DNA of 7,099 nucleotides from an uncultured Clostridia bacterium. GTDB taxonomy: Bacteria; Bacillota_I; Bacilli_A; RFN20; CAG-288. The DNA is taken from positions 1-7,099 of the forward strand of contig OMRU01000059.1 of assembly GCA_900313465.1 (NCBI GenBank). Direction: 5' to 3'. A program made the position numbers and the translations under genes. Of this stretch, positions 6,096 through 7,099 are shown piece after piece; the stretch's first letter is position 1; each line of letters opens with the position of its first letter. A model generated the notes under the pieces. It was not told where the DNA came from. It worked only from the letters and a program-made list of their open reading frames with translations, and ran no database searches.

Positions 6096-7099
6096 ATGAG
6101 AAAAGGTTTTATATCGGTATTTGTTTCTATGGGGTTGCTGCTCTCTGGATGTAGTCTATTACCTTCTGGAAATATGACAAGCAGTCAAAGTAAAGAAGAA
6201 ATCAAATCTTTTGAGATGGTAACGGATTCTTTTCTTACCACTGAAAATGATGTTTATGTCTTAACGATGTATGTTGGTGAAACCTATCAATTGAAAAGCA
6301 GTATCGATGATAAACTAAAGGATGAATATCATTTTAGTTATGAATCTGTCGATGAACCAAAGTACACCATTTCTGAAACCGGTCTTGTCACAGCTAAGGA
6401 AAAATATGTGGGGACTTTTGGAATTCGCCTAATCAGAAATAGCGACAATAAGAAAATGGCTTATCATTCTCTTGTCATCAATATCAAGGAAGCAAAGGAT
6501 GAATATGCAACCATCACGTTAAATGATTCTTCTCTTGATTATGATGAAACGACAAGAACCTATTCTCTTTCCTTAACTGGTGGAGAAGAATATCATATTG
6601 TCACCTCGATAAAATATAACGTTGCCTATAATAAATCCTTCTCTCTTAGCGATGAGTCCTATTCTTCCTTTATGGAAGTAGATTCCACAGGATTGATCAC
6701 GACTAAAGAAGTCAACGAAGATAAAACAGGTCAGATTATCATACAGACAAAAAGTGCTGATCTTAGCTTAGTCTATGATACCGTCTACCTTAATGTTCAG
6801 GTCAAGAAGAAAGAAGGTACTACTTCCGGTCTAGTAGTCAGAAATCTTACTTCTCATACCACCTTGAAAGATGGGGAGAAACAAAGTCTCTATCTTCATG
6901 AATCTATGGCATTTAGCGTGATGTATGATCAAGAAAACAAATATGATGTCATGTCTATCTCTAATGAGAATGTCTTATCTTTAGATAACAGCCAAAACAA
7001 GATTACGGCCATAGGCTTAGGTAAGAGTGATGTCACCTTTTCTGTCGGAGGAAAATCCTTAACGATAGAAGTGGAAGTTGTTAATAATGCTTTAATTGG
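6096..7099 (+). CDS. Surface lipoprotein with bacterial Ig-like (BIG2-type) domains, 3' end outside window
   Basis: An open frame of 334 codons without a stop to the window edge. It starts MRKGFISVFVSMGLLLSGC, a lipoprotein signal peptide with lipobox LSGC. Cys19 would be lipid-modified after signal peptidase II cleavage and anchored to the outer face of the membrane. The rest is beta-rich with three loosely similar modules, about residues 50-130, 135-237 and 245-330. The last is the clearest BIG2 fold, with SNENVLSLD, KITAIGLGKSDVTFS and TIEVEVV. Modules one and two show the same TG-L-T-K turn (ETGLVTAKE, STGLITTKE). Such proteins usually act in surface adhesion, or carry another domain further on; the function here is unknown. 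A GGGG ribosome-site core (6085-6088) lies 7 nt before the ATG, and the gene has its own promoter. Third codon positions look more A/T-rich than in the leftward genes. Confidence 0.85.
   Translation, partial: MRKGFISVFVSMGLLLSGCSLLPSGNMTSSQSKEEIKSFEMVTDSFLTTENDVYVLTMYVGETYQLKSSIDDKLKDEYHFSYESVDEPKYTISETGLVTAKEKYVGTFGIRLIRNSDNKKMAYHSLVINIKEAKDEYATITLNDSSLDYDETTRTYSLSLTGGEEYHIVTSIKYNVAYNKSFSLSDESYSSFMEVDSTGLITTKEVNEDKTGQIIIQTKSADLSLVYDTVYLNVQVKKKEGTTSGLVVRNLTSHTTLKDGEKQSLYLHESMAFSVMYDQENKYDVMSISNENVLSLDNSQNKITAIGLGKSDVTFSVGGKSLTIEVEVVNNALI

Overview
The window looks like a chromosomal segment of a low-to-moderate GC member of the Firmicutes/Tenericutes lineage, probably a gut-type Bacilli relative such as the Erysipelotrichales/RF39 groups. 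The clues are an archaeal-type prolyl-tRNA synthetase without an editing insert, AGGAG-type ribosome sites, TATAAT-type promoters with 17-bp spacers, tRNA genes with encoded CCA, and TGG used for Trp with no in-frame TGA in the intact genes. The placement is inferred from these features; no database was searched.

The layout is two divergent blocks that meet near position 5395. The leftward (minus-strand) block reads, in transcription order: a 617-residue membrane-anchored protein whose cytoplasmic part resembles a GGDEF-EAL protein with its catalytic residues replaced (5340-3487); proS (3463-2018); a broken aminopeptidase P gene (1990-311); and the first two thirds of trmL, running off the left edge (308-1). 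Gaps of 23, 27 and 2 bp, and no visible internal terminator, suggest one operon driven by the promoter at 5361-5389. Its theme is translation (tRNA charging, tRNA wobble-base methylation, proline peptide turnover), led by a possible signalling or scaffold protein.

The rightward (plus-strand) block starts with a monocistronic acyl carrier protein gene (5465-5707) under a strong promoter. A two-gene tRNA unit follows (Asn-GTT, Glu-TTC) with its own promoter and an intrinsic terminator. Last is a lipoprotein gene with Ig-like (BIG2-type) domains, which runs off the right edge.

Two observations stand out. First, the aminopeptidase P gene is disrupted twice. One lesion is a perfect 8-bp tandem duplication whose removal restores the reading frame; the other is an apparent internal deletion of some tens of codons with a frame change. 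Second, the leading gene of the operon is a GGDEF-EAL-like protein in which nearly every signature residue is lost, so it is more likely a sensor or scaffold than a c-di-GMP enzyme. I saw no CRISPR array, insertion sequence or phage gene, and no gene-free stretch longer than 300 bases.
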